This document shows, in pieces, positions 35,207 to 44,118 of a stretch of DNA of 64,000 nucleotides; the stretch's first letter is position 1; the number at the start of each line of letters is the position of its first letter. The position numbers and the translations under genes are program-made. Origin of the DNA: an uncultured Clostridium sp. (GTDB taxonomy: Bacteria; Bacillota; Clostridia; Lachnospirales; Lachnospiraceae); contig CAMWYJ010000013.1 in NCBI GenBank assembly GCA_947178445.1, forward strand, positions 1 to 64,000. The letters are read 5' to 3'. Under the pieces are notes generated by a model, which worked only from the letters and a program-made list of their open reading frames with translations, did no database searches and was not told the origin of the DNA.

Positions 35207-35848
35207 TCAAGCATTTGACGCTGCTATCATTAAATCCTGTACATGGTCACAAAGCTCTTCAATATCCTGTGCATTATGACTCGCCAGCAAAATGGCTTTT
35301 CCTTCCGCTTTTAATTCCTTTAACAACATCCGCATTTCCACTACACCGTGCCGGTCAAGCCCATTAAATGGCTCATCCAAAACAAGCACCTTCGGTTTTT
35401 CCATAATCGCCTGGGCAATCCCCAGTCTTTGGCGCATTCCAAGGGAATATTTTGTAACTGGCTTCTTCATATCCGGATCAAGCCCTACCTTCCGCAAGGT
35501 TTCCCGAATTTCCTGTTTACCGATTCTCCCTTTTAAGGAAGCCAGAATTTTCAAATTCTTATAACCGCTTAAATTAGGAATAAATCCCGGTGTTTCAATA
35601 ATGACACCTAAGTGATCAGGAAAATCAACCTCTCTTCCAATCTGCTTCCCGTTTACTAAAATGGTGCCTTTGTCACATTTCATAAATCCACAGATGCATT
35701 TCATCAGTACTGTTTTCCCGCTTCCATTATTGCCTACTACACCATAAATACTGCCCGGTGGTATGGAAAAACTGATATTTGTCAATACCTGCTCCTTTCC
35801 AAAGGATTTATATACATTTTTTACCTCAATTCCGGCATGTTCATCCAT
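35207..35848 (-). CDS. ABC transporter ATP-binding protein
   Basis: From ATG 35848 (AAGGAG, 7 nt) the protein has 213 residues: Walker A GNNGSGKT (about 35-42), signature YSLGMRQRLG, Walker B VLVLDEPFNGLD and switch His in LLASHNAQD. The short size and SLGMRQ signature place it with DrrA/BcrA/NatA-like exporters used in bacteriocin or drug resistance and lipoprotein export. The two following genes upstream encode its ABC-2-like membrane partners. Substrate unknown. Confidence 0.93.
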   Translation of the reverse strand: MDEHAGIEVKNVYKSFGKEQVLTNISFSIPPGSIYGVVGNNGSGKTVLMKCICGFMKCDKGTILVNGKQIGREVDFPDHLGVIIETPGFIPNLSGYKNLKILASLKGRIGKQEIRETLRKVGLDPDMKKPVTKYSLGMRQRLGIAQAIMEKPKVLVLDEPFNGLDRHGVVEMRMLLKELKAEGKAILLASHNAQDIEELCDHVQDLMIAASNA

Positions 35849-35880
35849 TTTCTGACTCCTTTTCACTTTCTTCGTTCATC

Positions 35881-36777
35881 CTATCTCATCTGTGTCCCCG
35901 TAAACTGGAAGGAATAATTTTTTATTTTTATCAGGGACAGGACAAAAAAAATTACACTGAATAATGCAAAAAATAAATAAGAGTTCTCAAGCCTCGGCAG
36001 ATTATCATAACCAAAATTATGCATATAATAAGTCGCATGATTTAAAGGGGAAAGCCATCCAAATAAAATATTCGCATACCGCATCCGCTCGAAAGAAATT
36101 CCGAACCATTCTGCCACGATATCCGGATTTAAAATCATTCCAAATCCGGTAAAAACTACACCGCCAATCATGCCACCATTGGTTCTGCAAAGATTCAGGA
36201 ATAAAATGATACTTGCCATACTGACGGCATATCCCGTCATCAGCAGAAAAATATGCAGGGTACACTGATATGGAAACGTCAGCTCCAATACCTTAACAAA
36301 TGCCGGAACTGCAATCTGCTCCCCGATGTTGGAATATCCCATCACAGCCGCCGTATCACTCCACATATTTGCCGGATATGCCCGCTGTGCTGATAAGACA
36401 ACCGTGGAGACAAAAATAAACAACATAAAAACAAAAGTTGCCAGAATTAAATATACAATCTGACCAAGCATCCACACTTTCCGGTCTGTCCGCACCATAA
36501 AATACGGTACTTCACTGGCAAGATTCGGCATATCTGCAAAGAGCAGCAGCAACAGCAGGGAAATAATCAGCACTGACTGGGAATCTCCAAACGTCCATAT
36601 AAAAGTTTCCATCCCCTGCAAATGCGTATCATGTACTTTTGCAAACTGCATTACCTTATCCGATAACAAAAAACAAAATATAAATGCCAGCAAAAAACAC
36701 ATGATCATCTGTGGATTTTTATGCCATCTTCTAAAATTAGAAAGCGCTGTATATACAATCTGTTTTATTTTATACAC
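35881..36777 (-). CDS. ABC-2-like permease subunit 1
   Basis: A 298-residue membrane protein with about six TMs: N-terminal cytosolic stretch with NFRRWHKNPQMIM, TMs near 25-45, 75-95, 110-130, 175-195, 205-225 and 270-290. The start overlaps the previous gene by 8 bp. Together with the adjacent ATPase and the 208-residue protein it forms an ABC exporter-like complex. The family is not one I can name. Confidence 0.85.
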   Translation of the reverse strand: MYKIKQIVYTALSNFRRWHKNPQMIMCFLLAFIFCFLLSDKVMQFAKVHDTHLQGMETFIWTFGDSQSVLIISLLLLLLFADMPNLASEVPYFMVRTDRKVWMLGQIVYLILATFVFMLFIFVSTVVLSAQRAYPANMWSDTAAVMGYSNIGEQIAVPAFVKVLELTFPYQCTLHIFLLMTGYAVSMASIILFLNLCRTNGGMIGGVVFTGFGMILNPDIVAEWFGISFERMRYANILFGWLSPLNHATYYMHNFGYDNLPRLENSYLFFALFSVIFFVLSLIKIKNYSFQFTGTQMR

Positions 36778-37396
36778 GCTCTATGCACCTCCTAAGAATC
36801 TCATAATAAAAAATGCCGGCAACCAGAATCATTCCCCCACACATAAGAATAATCCCTATATTTCCAAATACCCATGTATGAACCGGTGCAAACCATTCCA
36901 CCGGATACAGACAGTATAACGAGACAAAATACCTCTCATACAGGATAACCAATGCATAAAACAATACAAAAGAACCACCATAAGCAACATATCTGCTGTT
37001 GGACGCAGCCGCCAACACAGCAGCCATAACTGCCCAAAGCATTCCTGAGAGAAATACAAGAAACACATCTACAGAAATTTCCTCCTGTGGCTTACTGTAC
37101 CGATAGAAAGAACATGCTATACCAAGCAATGCCCCTCCGCTGATACCGCAGGAAAAAAATTTTCCTAATATGTATGCATTTCTTCCGCACCGCGGCAGAT
37201 ATTCTTTTATGTATCCACTCTGATACTCATTAATCCAAGCTGTAGAATAGGGAACTGCTGCCAACACTGGAACACTGATTCGAAACAAGTCCGAATCAAC
37301 GCCGAATCGGTACAGAATCACACACTCTAGCAGCAGTCCTGCTATAAAATTGAAATTTCCAAATGCCCGTTTCAAATCAGTTTCAAAACCATTCAT
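36770..37396 (-). CDS. ABC-2-like permease subunit 2
   Basis: This 208-residue membrane protein has five or six TMs, beginning MNGFETDLKRAFGNFNFIAG, the typical cytosolic amphipathic lead of small ABC-2 permeases. It starts 2 bp after the lipoprotein stop and overlaps subunit 1 by 8 bp, so all are translated as one unit. No specific family recognised. Confidence 0.83.
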   Translation of the reverse strand: MNGFETDLKRAFGNFNFIAGLLLECVILYRFGVDSDLFRISVPVLAAVPYSTAWINEYQSGYIKEYLPRCGRNAYILGKFFSCGISGGALLGIACSFYRYSKPQEEISVDVFLVFLSGMLWAVMAAVLAAASNSRYVAYGGSFVLFYALVILYERYFVSLYCLYPVEWFAPVHTWVFGNIGIILMCGGMILVAGIFYYEILRRCIERV

Positions 37397-37398
37397 CT

Positions 37399-38934
37399 CT
37401 AATATCCCAGTCTCCTGTTAATTACCGTCCCATCAATCGCATTAATCGACAAAATATTACCTGTATTTTCATACCCGAATTCATCAATAATCCTGCCTTC
37501 AAAGTCCCACACTGGAACAACCAGTCCCGTATCAAAACTATCCTTCTCACTGATTCTGGTATAGACCAGCTTAACATCCGTTACTTCAATTGACACATTC
37601 CCTTCCTCCACTGCATTCTCAATCACCACCATCTGTTCAAAGGTGTCCTTTATATCCTGAAATGATTGAATACTGGTTTTTTCTACTACCGTTTCATCTA
37701 TAGAAAGAGGAGTGAGATAACGAAAATCCACAATGCCGCTGTCATTGACTGCAACAACAACCGCTTCATTTCCCCATGCCTTTTTTGTATATTCATTTCC
37801 CTGCCACTCATCAACAAATTTAAATCCTGCTGAATTATCAACAAAAATACCATCCATATTCCTCATATACAGGAATTTGTAAACATCCCGGTACTTATCA
37901 TTTTCCTCACCGGTCAGCTGTGAATATATTCCACTCTCATAACACTTATACTCAGTAAGCTTTATCTTCTGCAAAAATTCATCTGCCTGTTTCCTGGCCT
38001 TCTCTTCGGACAGGGTAAGCGGTTCATTATCAGATACTTCTGGTACCTTGTCAAGATAAACACCTGTTTCCGTAAAATCCGGTGTCTCCCCGCCCCTTTT
38101 TAATACTGCCGAATCCATATCATCTTCCACAAATGCAGAATATATCTTGCCATAACCATTTTTACTATGCATATAGCGCAGGCAGTTTCCATAATCACTG
38201 CTGTTTTGTACAAACAGTGCATGATAGTTGCCATCTTTCGCATCACTTACTCCATAATAAACTTCTCCATCCGGATGTATGCTGTACTCCCATTCATAAA
38301 AATCATCGTTGGGATACTTCTCGTATAATTCCTGAATACTGTAAATCCTGTTGTCAGAAGGATAATCTGTTAAGTTCATATCCTCCGGTGCAGTTTCGTA
38401 TTCTGCCTCCAGTTCACGAATAGTCTGCTCGTATTCCTCCTTGTACTGCTGCACAGCTTCCTCATCCAAACCGTCCTCCCCTGCCTTGAGACCAGAAATC
38501 ATATCTTTTGTTTCCTGTATCTCTTTTGCAATTACCGCTTTTGTTCTTGCATTTTCCATCCTTCCCTCATAATAAGGAATATCCGCTGTCAGTGCATTTC
38601 TTACGCTATCCAGAAATTCCTGACTGATTTTTTTCTGACTGACACGGTACACGGACAGCTTTTCCACCTCCGGCACCTCCACTCTGGCATCTACATTCAC
38701 CGTTACCCCTAGGGAATCATCCTTAACTTGTGTCTGATAGGTTTCGTAATTTTCCCCTACTTCTTTTGCCACATCATTATAAGACGCTGCTCCCTCCTCA
38801 GTATTTTCTGCCTGTTCCAGCATCTTATCCAGATTCTTCTCCTTTACAACTGAATTTTCGGGACTGCCGGCACAGCCTGCCAAAGAAAGCACCATTGTTC
38901 CCGCTAACAAAAATAGAATGCTCTTTTTTCTCAT
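37399..38934 (-). CDS. DUF6034-like lipoprotein
   Basis: From ATG 38934 (SD AAGGAG) the 511-residue exported lipoprotein has lipobox LSLAGC (Cys21), then a region matching my recall of the Lachnospiraceae DUF6034 family (VTVNVDARVEVPEVEKLSVY, YRVSQKKISQEFLDSV), a coiled-coil stretch (about 120-175), and a mixed alpha/beta C-terminal half ending SINAIDGTVINRRLGY. It is the first gene of the six-gene ABC/CARDB operon. Such lipoproteins are probably sensors or binding partners at the outer face of the membrane; no function is established. Confidence 0.8.
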   Translation of the reverse strand: MRKKSILFLLAGTMVLSLAGCAGSPENSVVKEKNLDKMLEQAENTEEGAASYNDVAKEVGENYETYQTQVKDDSLGVTVNVDARVEVPEVEKLSVYRVSQKKISQEFLDSVRNALTADIPYYEGRMENARTKAVIAKEIQETKDMISGLKAGEDGLDEEAVQQYKEEYEQTIRELEAEYETAPEDMNLTDYPSDNRIYSIQELYEKYPNDDFYEWEYSIHPDGEVYYGVSDAKDGNYHALFVQNSSDYGNCLRYMHSKNGYGKIYSAFVEDDMDSAVLKRGGETPDFTETGVYLDKVPEVSDNEPLTLSEEKARKQADEFLQKIKLTEYKCYESGIYSQLTGEENDKYRDVYKFLYMRNMDGIFVDNSAGFKFVDEWQGNEYTKKAWGNEAVVVAVNDSGIVDFRYLTPLSIDETVVEKTSIQSFQDIKDTFEQMVVIENAVEEGNVSIEVTDVKLVYTRISEKDSFDTGLVVPVWDFEGRIIDEFGYENTGNILSINAIDGTVINRRLGY

Positions 38935-38961
38935 CTCTGTCATCTCCTTCATTTTTCATAC

Positions 38962-39005
38962 AACAAAAAGCGTTCACGCTGATATTATCTTAGCATAAAC
39001 GCTTT
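38962..39005 (-). terminator. Terminator between the kinase gene and the lipoprotein operon
   Basis: AAAGCGTT (38967-38974) pairs with AACGCTTT (38998-39005); on the minus strand a TTTTTGTTG tail follows. It would separate the regulator-kinase transcript from the lipoprotein-ABC operon, or attenuate it. Confidence 0.6.
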
Positions 39006-39025
39006 CATCAAGTATTCATCATTAT

Positions 39026-40426
39026 TTAAACAAATTGTAAAATAATCCGGGTTCCTTTCCCCACTGTACTTTCTATCTTCAACTGACACTCATGTCTTTT
39101 CAAAATCATTGCGGTGATTGCAAGTCCCAATCCCGCACCACCGCTTTTCCGGCTTCTGGATTTATCAATCATATAAAATGGTTCCAGAATTTTTTCCCTT
39201 TCTTCTTCCGGAATCCCCTTTCCAAAATCCTGAACTATTATGGAGTGATCACTGGCTGTCAGCAAAATCCTGTTACCCTGCTCACTCGCCTTTATTGCAT
39301 TATCTATGAGATTTACCAATACCTCTACAAAAAGATCCTTGTCTACCAGAAAAAACTCTCCGTTTTCATGGTATTCAAGCTCTATATGTGCCTCTGCCAG
39401 TTTCCCGCTGCATACCGCCTGTGCATTAGAAAACAATTCCTTTGCCGATATCTGACTCCGCACAATCTCCTCTTCTTTCTCCAGCAGCAAAAGATTTATC
39501 ATTTTTTTTGAAAGACGTTCCAAACGGCAGCTCTCTTCATAAATAAAAGAAAGTGCTTCTTCCTTATCTTCATCCGGCAGTTTTACAGTGAGAAGTGTTT
39601 TGGCATAACCGGAAATTGCTGTCAGCGGTGTCTTTAACTCATGAGTCAGATTACTCATAAAAAGTGTTTTCCTTTTCTCTGACTCCTCCAAACTGTGGGT
39701 ACGAATTTCCACCGCCTCTGCCATCTGGTTAAAATTATCACTCAACTCTCCAATCTCGTCCCTTTGCTTTACCATAACTCTCTGATCATAATTGCCACAT
39801 GCAATCTGCTTTGCAGAAACATTCAGTTCCTGCAGGGGAGAAAGCACCTTATTCATCATTACAGATAAAATCACATATGCCAGGACTGTAAGAAAAAAAG
39901 TAAGCAGCACCAGAGCCAAACCGATCAAATTTATACGCTCCCTCACATAAGTGATATCCGCTAGCATATAAATCTGATACCCAAAATAATCGTAATTCTG
40001 ACTCCGATACACCACAAAATGCTGTTTTTTCCATTTCAACTCAGCCTGTTCCAGATGATCCGACACATTTTGATAATCTATCTTCTCTAAATCACTGCTT
40101 TCCAATACCGTATCATTATAAATATCTATCTTTTCTCCAGCATCATCTATATAAAAACAGACCAGCATCCCTGTTCTCGTCCTTGTCACTGTATCTTTCA
40201 TGATGTACTCCATCACAGTATTGTCCATTTTTTCCCTGTCTAACCGTAGTTTTACTATTTTATTCTCGATGTCTGAAAAACAATCTACTGCCATTTGAAA
40301 GCTCTGTCCTATTGCCGTATCTAAATATCCGGCCCGCATCGTTAAAAAAGCTGTAGTACTGCAAACAACAGATACAAATATAACAACAAGGCTGCAAATC
40401 AGAATGATTTTTGTCTTTAACCGCAT
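39026..40426 (-). CDS. Two-component sensor histidine kinase
   Basis: A 466-residue kinase: TM1 (about 7-30), extracellular loop (30-155), TM2 (about 165-190), HAMP (about 192-245), HisKA with MSNLTHELKTPLTAISGYAK, and a canonical HATPase (NLIDNAIKAS, VQDFGKGIPEEERE, SGGAGLGLAI). The ATG at 40426 follows the regulator's TGA by 4 bp with SD GGAGG inside the regulator's end. It lies directly upstream of the lipoprotein/ABC operon, which it probably regulates in answer to envelope stress or a peptide. Confidence 0.95.
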   Translation of the reverse strand: MRLKTKIILICSLVVIFVSVVCSTTAFLTMRAGYLDTAIGQSFQMAVDCFSDIENKIVKLRLDREKMDNTVMEYIMKDTVTRTRTGMLVCFYIDDAGEKIDIYNDTVLESSDLEKIDYQNVSDHLEQAELKWKKQHFVVYRSQNYDYFGYQIYMLADITYVRERINLIGLALVLLTFFLTVLAYVILSVMMNKVLSPLQELNVSAKQIACGNYDQRVMVKQRDEIGELSDNFNQMAEAVEIRTHSLEESEKRKTLFMSNLTHELKTPLTAISGYAKTLLTVKLPDEDKEEALSFIYEESCRLERLSKKMINLLLLEKEEEIVRSQISAKELFSNAQAVCSGKLAEAHIELEYHENGEFFLVDKDLFVEVLVNLIDNAIKASEQGNRILLTASDHSIIVQDFGKGIPEEEREKILEPFYMIDKSRSRKSGGAGLGLAITAMILKRHECQLKIESTVGKGTRIILQFV

Positions 40427-40430
40427 AACA

Positions 40431-41093
40431 TCAATCCTCCAGCCTATAGCCCATTTTAGAAATTGTCTTAATGCTGTCATTTAATGATAACTTTTTACGC
40501 AGTTGTCCGATATGCACATCCACAGTTCTTGTTTCTCCAACATACTCCTGCCCCCACACCATGCGTAAAAGATTCTCTCTTGAAATCGCTATATTTTTAT
40601 TTTTCGCAAGAACACATAACAGCTCAAATTCCATCGGTTTCAGAGATATTTCTTGTCCGTTTTTTCTCACAGTATGTTCTGAAAAATTAATCTCCAAATC
40701 CAGTACTTTAATGACATTGCTGAGTTTTTTAGACCTCTCTAACACTTTTTCCATACGCACCATAAGCTCTAACATCTCAAACGGTTTTACAATATAATCC
40801 TCCGCCCCATCCCGAAGCCCCTGTACTTTGGAGCCTATATCATCCTTTGCGGTCAGAAAGATCACCGGTATTTCATAAGATTTCACCACTTCCAAGAGTT
40901 CAAAGCCATCCATACCTGGAAGCATGATATCCAAAAGTGCGATATCATAATCATGTTCTTCCTCCAGTGCCGTGGCTGCTTGTAATCCGTCATGAAACAT
41001 AACTGTATCGTAATTTGCCACCTTAAGATTCATATTAATCATTTTAGCAATGGAAACTTCATCTTCCACAATCAGTACCCGATTTTTTGACAT
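40431..41093 (-). CDS. OmpR-family response regulator
   Basis: The 220-residue regulator has the receiver residues ED (10-11), phospho-Asp in IALLDIMLPGMDG (about 54), FLTAKDD and IVKPF, and a winged-helix DNA-binding domain (RTVDVHIGQLRKKLS, KMGYRLED). Paired with the downstream kinase. A 13-bp hairpin lies 38 bp upstream of its start. Confidence 0.96.
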   Translation of the reverse strand: MSKNRVLIVEDEVSIAKMINMNLKVANYDTVMFHDGLQAATALEEEHDYDIALLDIMLPGMDGFELLEVVKSYEIPVIFLTAKDDIGSKVQGLRDGAEDYIVKPFEMLELMVRMEKVLERSKKLSNVIKVLDLEINFSEHTVRKNGQEISLKPMEFELLCVLAKNKNIAISRENLLRMVWGQEYVGETRTVDVHIGQLRKKLSLNDSIKTISKMGYRLED

Positions 41094-41130
41094 TTTATAC
41101 TCCTATCTGTATCACATGCTTTTTCATAAA

Positions 41131-41168
41131 ATATTTCAAGGACCATGTTACCATAGTCCTTGAAATAT
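41131..41168. repeat. 13-bp perfect inverted repeat upstream of the response regulator
   Basis: ATATTTCAAGGAC (41131-41143) and GTCCTTGAAATAT (41156-41168). Minus strand is followed by TTTATG, so it could end the ECF operon transcript or be an operator for the regulator. A further 7-bp pair GCTAACA/TGTTAGC follows near 41187-41215. Confidence 0.6.
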
Positions 41169-41310
41169 AGTGTCACCGCAACAGCGCTAACACTTTTTGA
41201 GCGTCCACTTGTTAGCAGGACTCTCCTATAAATTCTAGCAAATAAGCGAATTTTGTCAATAACTCTTTTTCAAATATTTGCATGGTTGAATAGTACGACC
41301 AGCTTATCCG

Positions 41311-41571
41311 CTACCTTAGATAAAACAGCATTCCTATGTACCACAGTGTTTCAAACAGCCCGATTACTGACAAAACAATCCCGATTTTTGTCCGATATTC
41401 TCTTTGCATTCTTATGTTTAATGCAAGACCGACCACTCCTGCTATTATACTGGCAGTCGGCAGACAAAAGAACGATAAAAGAACACTGCCTGCACCGAGA
41501 ATAATTCCGGGCAAATAAAATTTTCTAATTCTTCCACTGTTTATCTCTGCTTGAATTTTTTGATTTTCCAT
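41311..41571 (-). CDS. Small membrane protein of the ECF sigma operon
   Basis: An 86-residue protein with a short polar N-terminus and two or three TMs (YLPGIILGAGSVLLSFF, TASIIAGVVGLALNI, GIVLSVIGLFETLWYIGMLF), resembling DUF4190-like small membrane proteins. SD AAGGAG. It is the third gene after ECF sigma and anti-sigma, so it may be a target or accessory of the regulon. Confidence 0.7.
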   Translation of the reverse strand: MENQKIQAEINSGRIRKFYLPGIILGAGSVLLSFFCLPTASIIAGVVGLALNIRMQREYRTKIGIVLSVIGLFETLWYIGMLFYLR

Positions 41572-41623
41572 ATATTTTCTCCTTTTTCATTTATCCTTTA
41601 CTCAATTTTTTCATATGCCACTT

Positions 41624-42304
41624 TTACCGCTCCCACAGCACATTTTCTTCTCCGGTCTCTTCCTCAATCCACACCACCTTGTCAAAATTCTCCCGTTCTC
41701 CCTTATTAAACAATACACTCTGTTCCTCCTCTATATTACCATCCTCTCCAAACACCTTCTCCTTCAGCATTATAGCCGGGCTGGTATAAAGTTCTAAATG
41801 AACTACCACATGGGATTTATCCACATCACTATTGATTGTCTGTTTCTTAAAATCGGTTATCACTTCTCCCTCTGGCGTATACTGATTGATAACAATACTA
41901 TCAGCATCGACTGCCATTCCCCTTCTAATCAGCCAAACGTCTCCTCTTTCATCCTCTCTGATTTCAATCATATCTGCATTTACCACTGGATTCATATCTG
42001 ACCATTCGTTAAATAACTTAATGACACCCACTACCCCTGCTGTTCCCAGATGTACCAGCAGGACCAGTGCAACAATTATACCAATCACTATTTTTTCCAA
42101 CCGGATTCTCCGCTTCACCTGACGAATTAAGGTATCGTCCAGCTCTGCCGGAATGGTTGTTTCCTCCTTCAATATCTCATATTCTCTTTTACACTCGTCA
42201 CATTCTTTTATATGCTCTTCCACCACAGCTCTGCTCTCCTTCGAACAGACACCGTCTACATATAATGGAAGCAAATCACTTACCATACCACAGCTATTCT
42301 CCAT
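41624..42304 (-). CDS. Membrane anti-sigma factor with zinc-finger (zf-HC2)
   Basis: The 226-residue protein starts with an anti-sigma zinc-finger of the HxxxCxxC type (EEHIKECDECK, residues 30-40), then a single TM (about 75-97) and an extracytoplasmic domain of 125 residues. It overlaps the ECF sigma gene by 11 bp, the usual arrangement for a sigma/anti-sigma pair. It should hold the sigma factor at the membrane until the outer domain receives a signal. Confidence 0.88.
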   Translation of the reverse strand: MENSCGMVSDLLPLYVDGVCSKESRAVVEEHIKECDECKREYEILKEETTIPAELDDTLIRQVKRRIRLEKIVIGIIVALVLLVHLGTAGVVGVIKLFNEWSDMNPVVNADMIEIREDERGDVWLIRRGMAVDADSIVINQYTPEGEVITDFKKQTINSDVDKSHVVVHLELYTSPAIMLKEKVFGEDGNIEEEQSVLFNKGERENFDKVVWIEEETGEENVLWER

Positions 42305-42791
42305 ATTCTTTTTCCTCCATTTCTTTCATTATCTTAAGTCTCGCCCGGTGAAAGGTCACCCTTCCCCAGTTCTCACTCTTTCCAAAAATGTTTCCGATTT
42401 GCCGAAAAGACAGCTCTGCAAATACCCGCAGCCGAAATACTTCCCGATATGGTTCTTCCATATGATTCAAAATCTTCTTTATCAGCTCCGCCTGCTCCTT
42501 ATTAATATAATCCTTTTCAATCTGCACTCTGTCATCTGACAAATCTTCATCCATTTCTATTGCATCAATGCGTTTATTTTTTGTACAATATGTATAATAG
42601 TTGTTTTTCGCAATCTGGCACAACCATACCCGGATATCACAGTCACCCCGAAAATGTTTCAGGGACTTCATTGCCTTAAAAAAGGTTTCCTGCGTAATTT
42701 CTTCTGCCACATCCTTATTTCGTGACAGTGCAAATAAATACAAATATATATCATTAAAATATAACCGGTATAATTTTTCTATTGTGTACAC
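42294..42791 (-). CDS. ECF-type RNA polymerase sigma factor
   Basis: A 165-residue sigma factor with region 2 (RNKDVAEEITQETFFKAM, RVWLCQIAKNNYY) and region 4 (REVFRLRVFAELSFRQIGNI, HTH FGKSENWGRVTFHRARLKI). It starts at GTG 42791, SD GAGG with 7 nt spacing. It is the first gene of the sigma/anti-sigma/membrane protein operon and has an ECF-like promoter upstream, consistent with autoregulation. Regulon unknown. Confidence 0.93.
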   Translation of the reverse strand: MYTIEKLYRLYFNDIYLYLFALSRNKDVAEEITQETFFKAMKSLKHFRGDCDIRVWLCQIAKNNYYTYCTKNKRIDAIEMDEDLSDDRVQIEKDYINKEQAELIKKILNHMEEPYREVFRLRVFAELSFRQIGNIFGKSENWGRVTFHRARLKIMKEMEEKEYGE

Positions 42792-42886
42792 ATTTTCACC
42801 TCAGCTTCTCTCCCCTTTCTCTTTTCTTAAAGTACAAAAAGCAATATTTTTTGTAATTACACTTTTTCTAAACTGCTTTACACCTA

Positions 42887-42915
42887 TATGACTGGATAAA
42901 CGAATTTTCGTTACA
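42887..42915 (-). promoter_or_regulatory. Possible ECF-type promoter of the sigma operon
   Basis: Minus strand: TGTAAC at 42910-42915 and GTCATA at 42887-42892, spacer 17. TGTAAC is a common ECF -35 core; the -10 is weaker. It lies about 96 bp upstream of the GTG start. Confidence 0.35.
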
Positions 42916-42924
42916 ACTTTTTTT

Positions 42925-42956
42925 CAAAAAAAGAAATGCCAGAAGCTTCCGGCATT
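42925..42956 (-). terminator. Terminator of the LytTR-ABC operon
   Basis: AATGCCGGAAGC and its complement (42935-42956 overall) form a stem followed on the minus strand by TCTTTTTTTG. It lies 63 bp after the ABC permease stop. A short ATTGCGAAAC tract (about 42983-42992) between them resembles a foldback-element end. Confidence 0.8.
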
Positions 42957-43019
42957 CCTAATTGCATTCTTTTATCTCAGGTTATTGCGAAACAAAGTTT
43001 CTCCTTTCATTCCATTTTC

Positions 43020-43808
43020 CTACACTGCAAAATCCTTTTTCCCATATCGCATTCCCGCCGCCATAAATGTAATAACAATAATTCCCAAGCCAAGCCCAAG
43101 CATCACATTGTCTATACTTCCCTCTGTAAAAATATCTGCCGCATTGGAGTAGTAAAATGGTGTAATATATTTAACATCTTCAATTGCCGGTATAATGCGG
43201 CACATCATATCTGCTGCAAACATCAAAATGACAAGCCCAAGTCCCGCTCCCATCAGATTCTTTTTCGTAAAGGCAGAAATCATAAAACAAACCGTTGCAA
43301 GCTCTATCTGCATTACAAGCTGTGCAAAATGGTATAATACTATCTCTTTTCCGCTGATTTCCCCTTCTATCAAGAGAAAACCTAAGATATACAGAATGAA
43401 ACAAACCAGATTAAAGATAACAATATTGCTGACTATCGCCAGGTATTTCTGGCTGAAAATCCTGCTTCTTCCCATCGGCAGAACATTTAAAAATTCTGTA
43501 GTATGACCTGCCTCCTCCTTGGACAACATTCCTGTTCCAAGAATAGCCGCAAACATGGCACCCCCTAATCCGTGCATCATCGCAATCTCCGTTGCATAAA
43601 AGCCTGTCAGGGTTGCCAAGCTCATTTTATCCATTCCCAGTGCAACTGACATGGAACCCATGTTGGAATACACATCTGCAATTTCCTGTATAGAATCCTC
43701 AAGACTTGTATAGAGCAGAATACAGCCAAAGCATAATCCCCCTACACATATCGTCCAAATAACGAGACTTTTCAAATTCATTTTCATTTCATGCATATAT
43801 AATACCAT
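43020..43808 (-). CDS. ABC-2-type permease of the LytTR operon
   Basis: This 262-residue membrane protein has six TMs and the ABC-2 layout: N-terminal MHEMKMNLKSLVIWTICV, a GMLSKEEAGHTTEFL cytosolic coupling segment (about 93-107) typical of ABC-2 permeases, then MGRSRIFSQKYLA. It is separated from its ATPase gene by a 265-bp foldback element, yet keeps its own strong SD (AAGGAGG). Probably exports or provides immunity to a peptide or drug. Confidence 0.92.
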   Translation of the reverse strand: MVLYMHEMKMNLKSLVIWTICVGGLCFGCILLYTSLEDSIQEIADVYSNMGSMSVALGMDKMSLATLTGFYATEIAMMHGLGGAMFAAILGTGMLSKEEAGHTTEFLNVLPMGRSRIFSQKYLAIVSNIVIFNLVCFILYILGFLLIEGEISGKEIVLYHFAQLVMQIELATVCFMISAFTKKNLMGAGLGLVILMFAADMMCRIIPAIEDVKYITPFYYSNAADIFTEGSIDNVMLGLGLGIIVITFMAAGMRYGKKDFAV

Positions 43809-43833
43809 AATATCCTCCTTATTACACTATCTA

Positions 43834-44098
43834 TAAGTAATTGCGAAACTCCCTATTGTCAAAGCACTAGTTTTGCAATATAAACAATATCATAAGCAGA
43901 GTACTTTGGAGCCGCCGGTACTTAGTGAGGTTCTTTCGAGCTTAGTACCGTTGTGAGCGACAAGTAGCGCAATGCCTGAATACTTAGCGAAGCTTTACCG
44001 AGCTTAGTAGGAAGGTATGCCTTGTGCTGCGTACCTGCGTTGATTTGTTTATATTACAAAACGGATGTCTTAAAAAACAGAGTTTCGCAATTATCTAT
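43834..44098. mobile_element. MITE-like foldback element between ABC ATPase and permease genes (265 bp)
   Basis: Ends TAAGTAATTGCGAAACTC and, reversed, TAGATAATTGCGAAACTC. The interior shares TACTTAGCGAAGCTTTACCG and AGGAAGGTATGCCTTGTGCT with the copy at 30037. No ORF. It separates two genes whose products must be made together. Confidence 0.85.
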
Positions 44099-44118
44099 CC
44101 ACTACTTATAAATTAATT

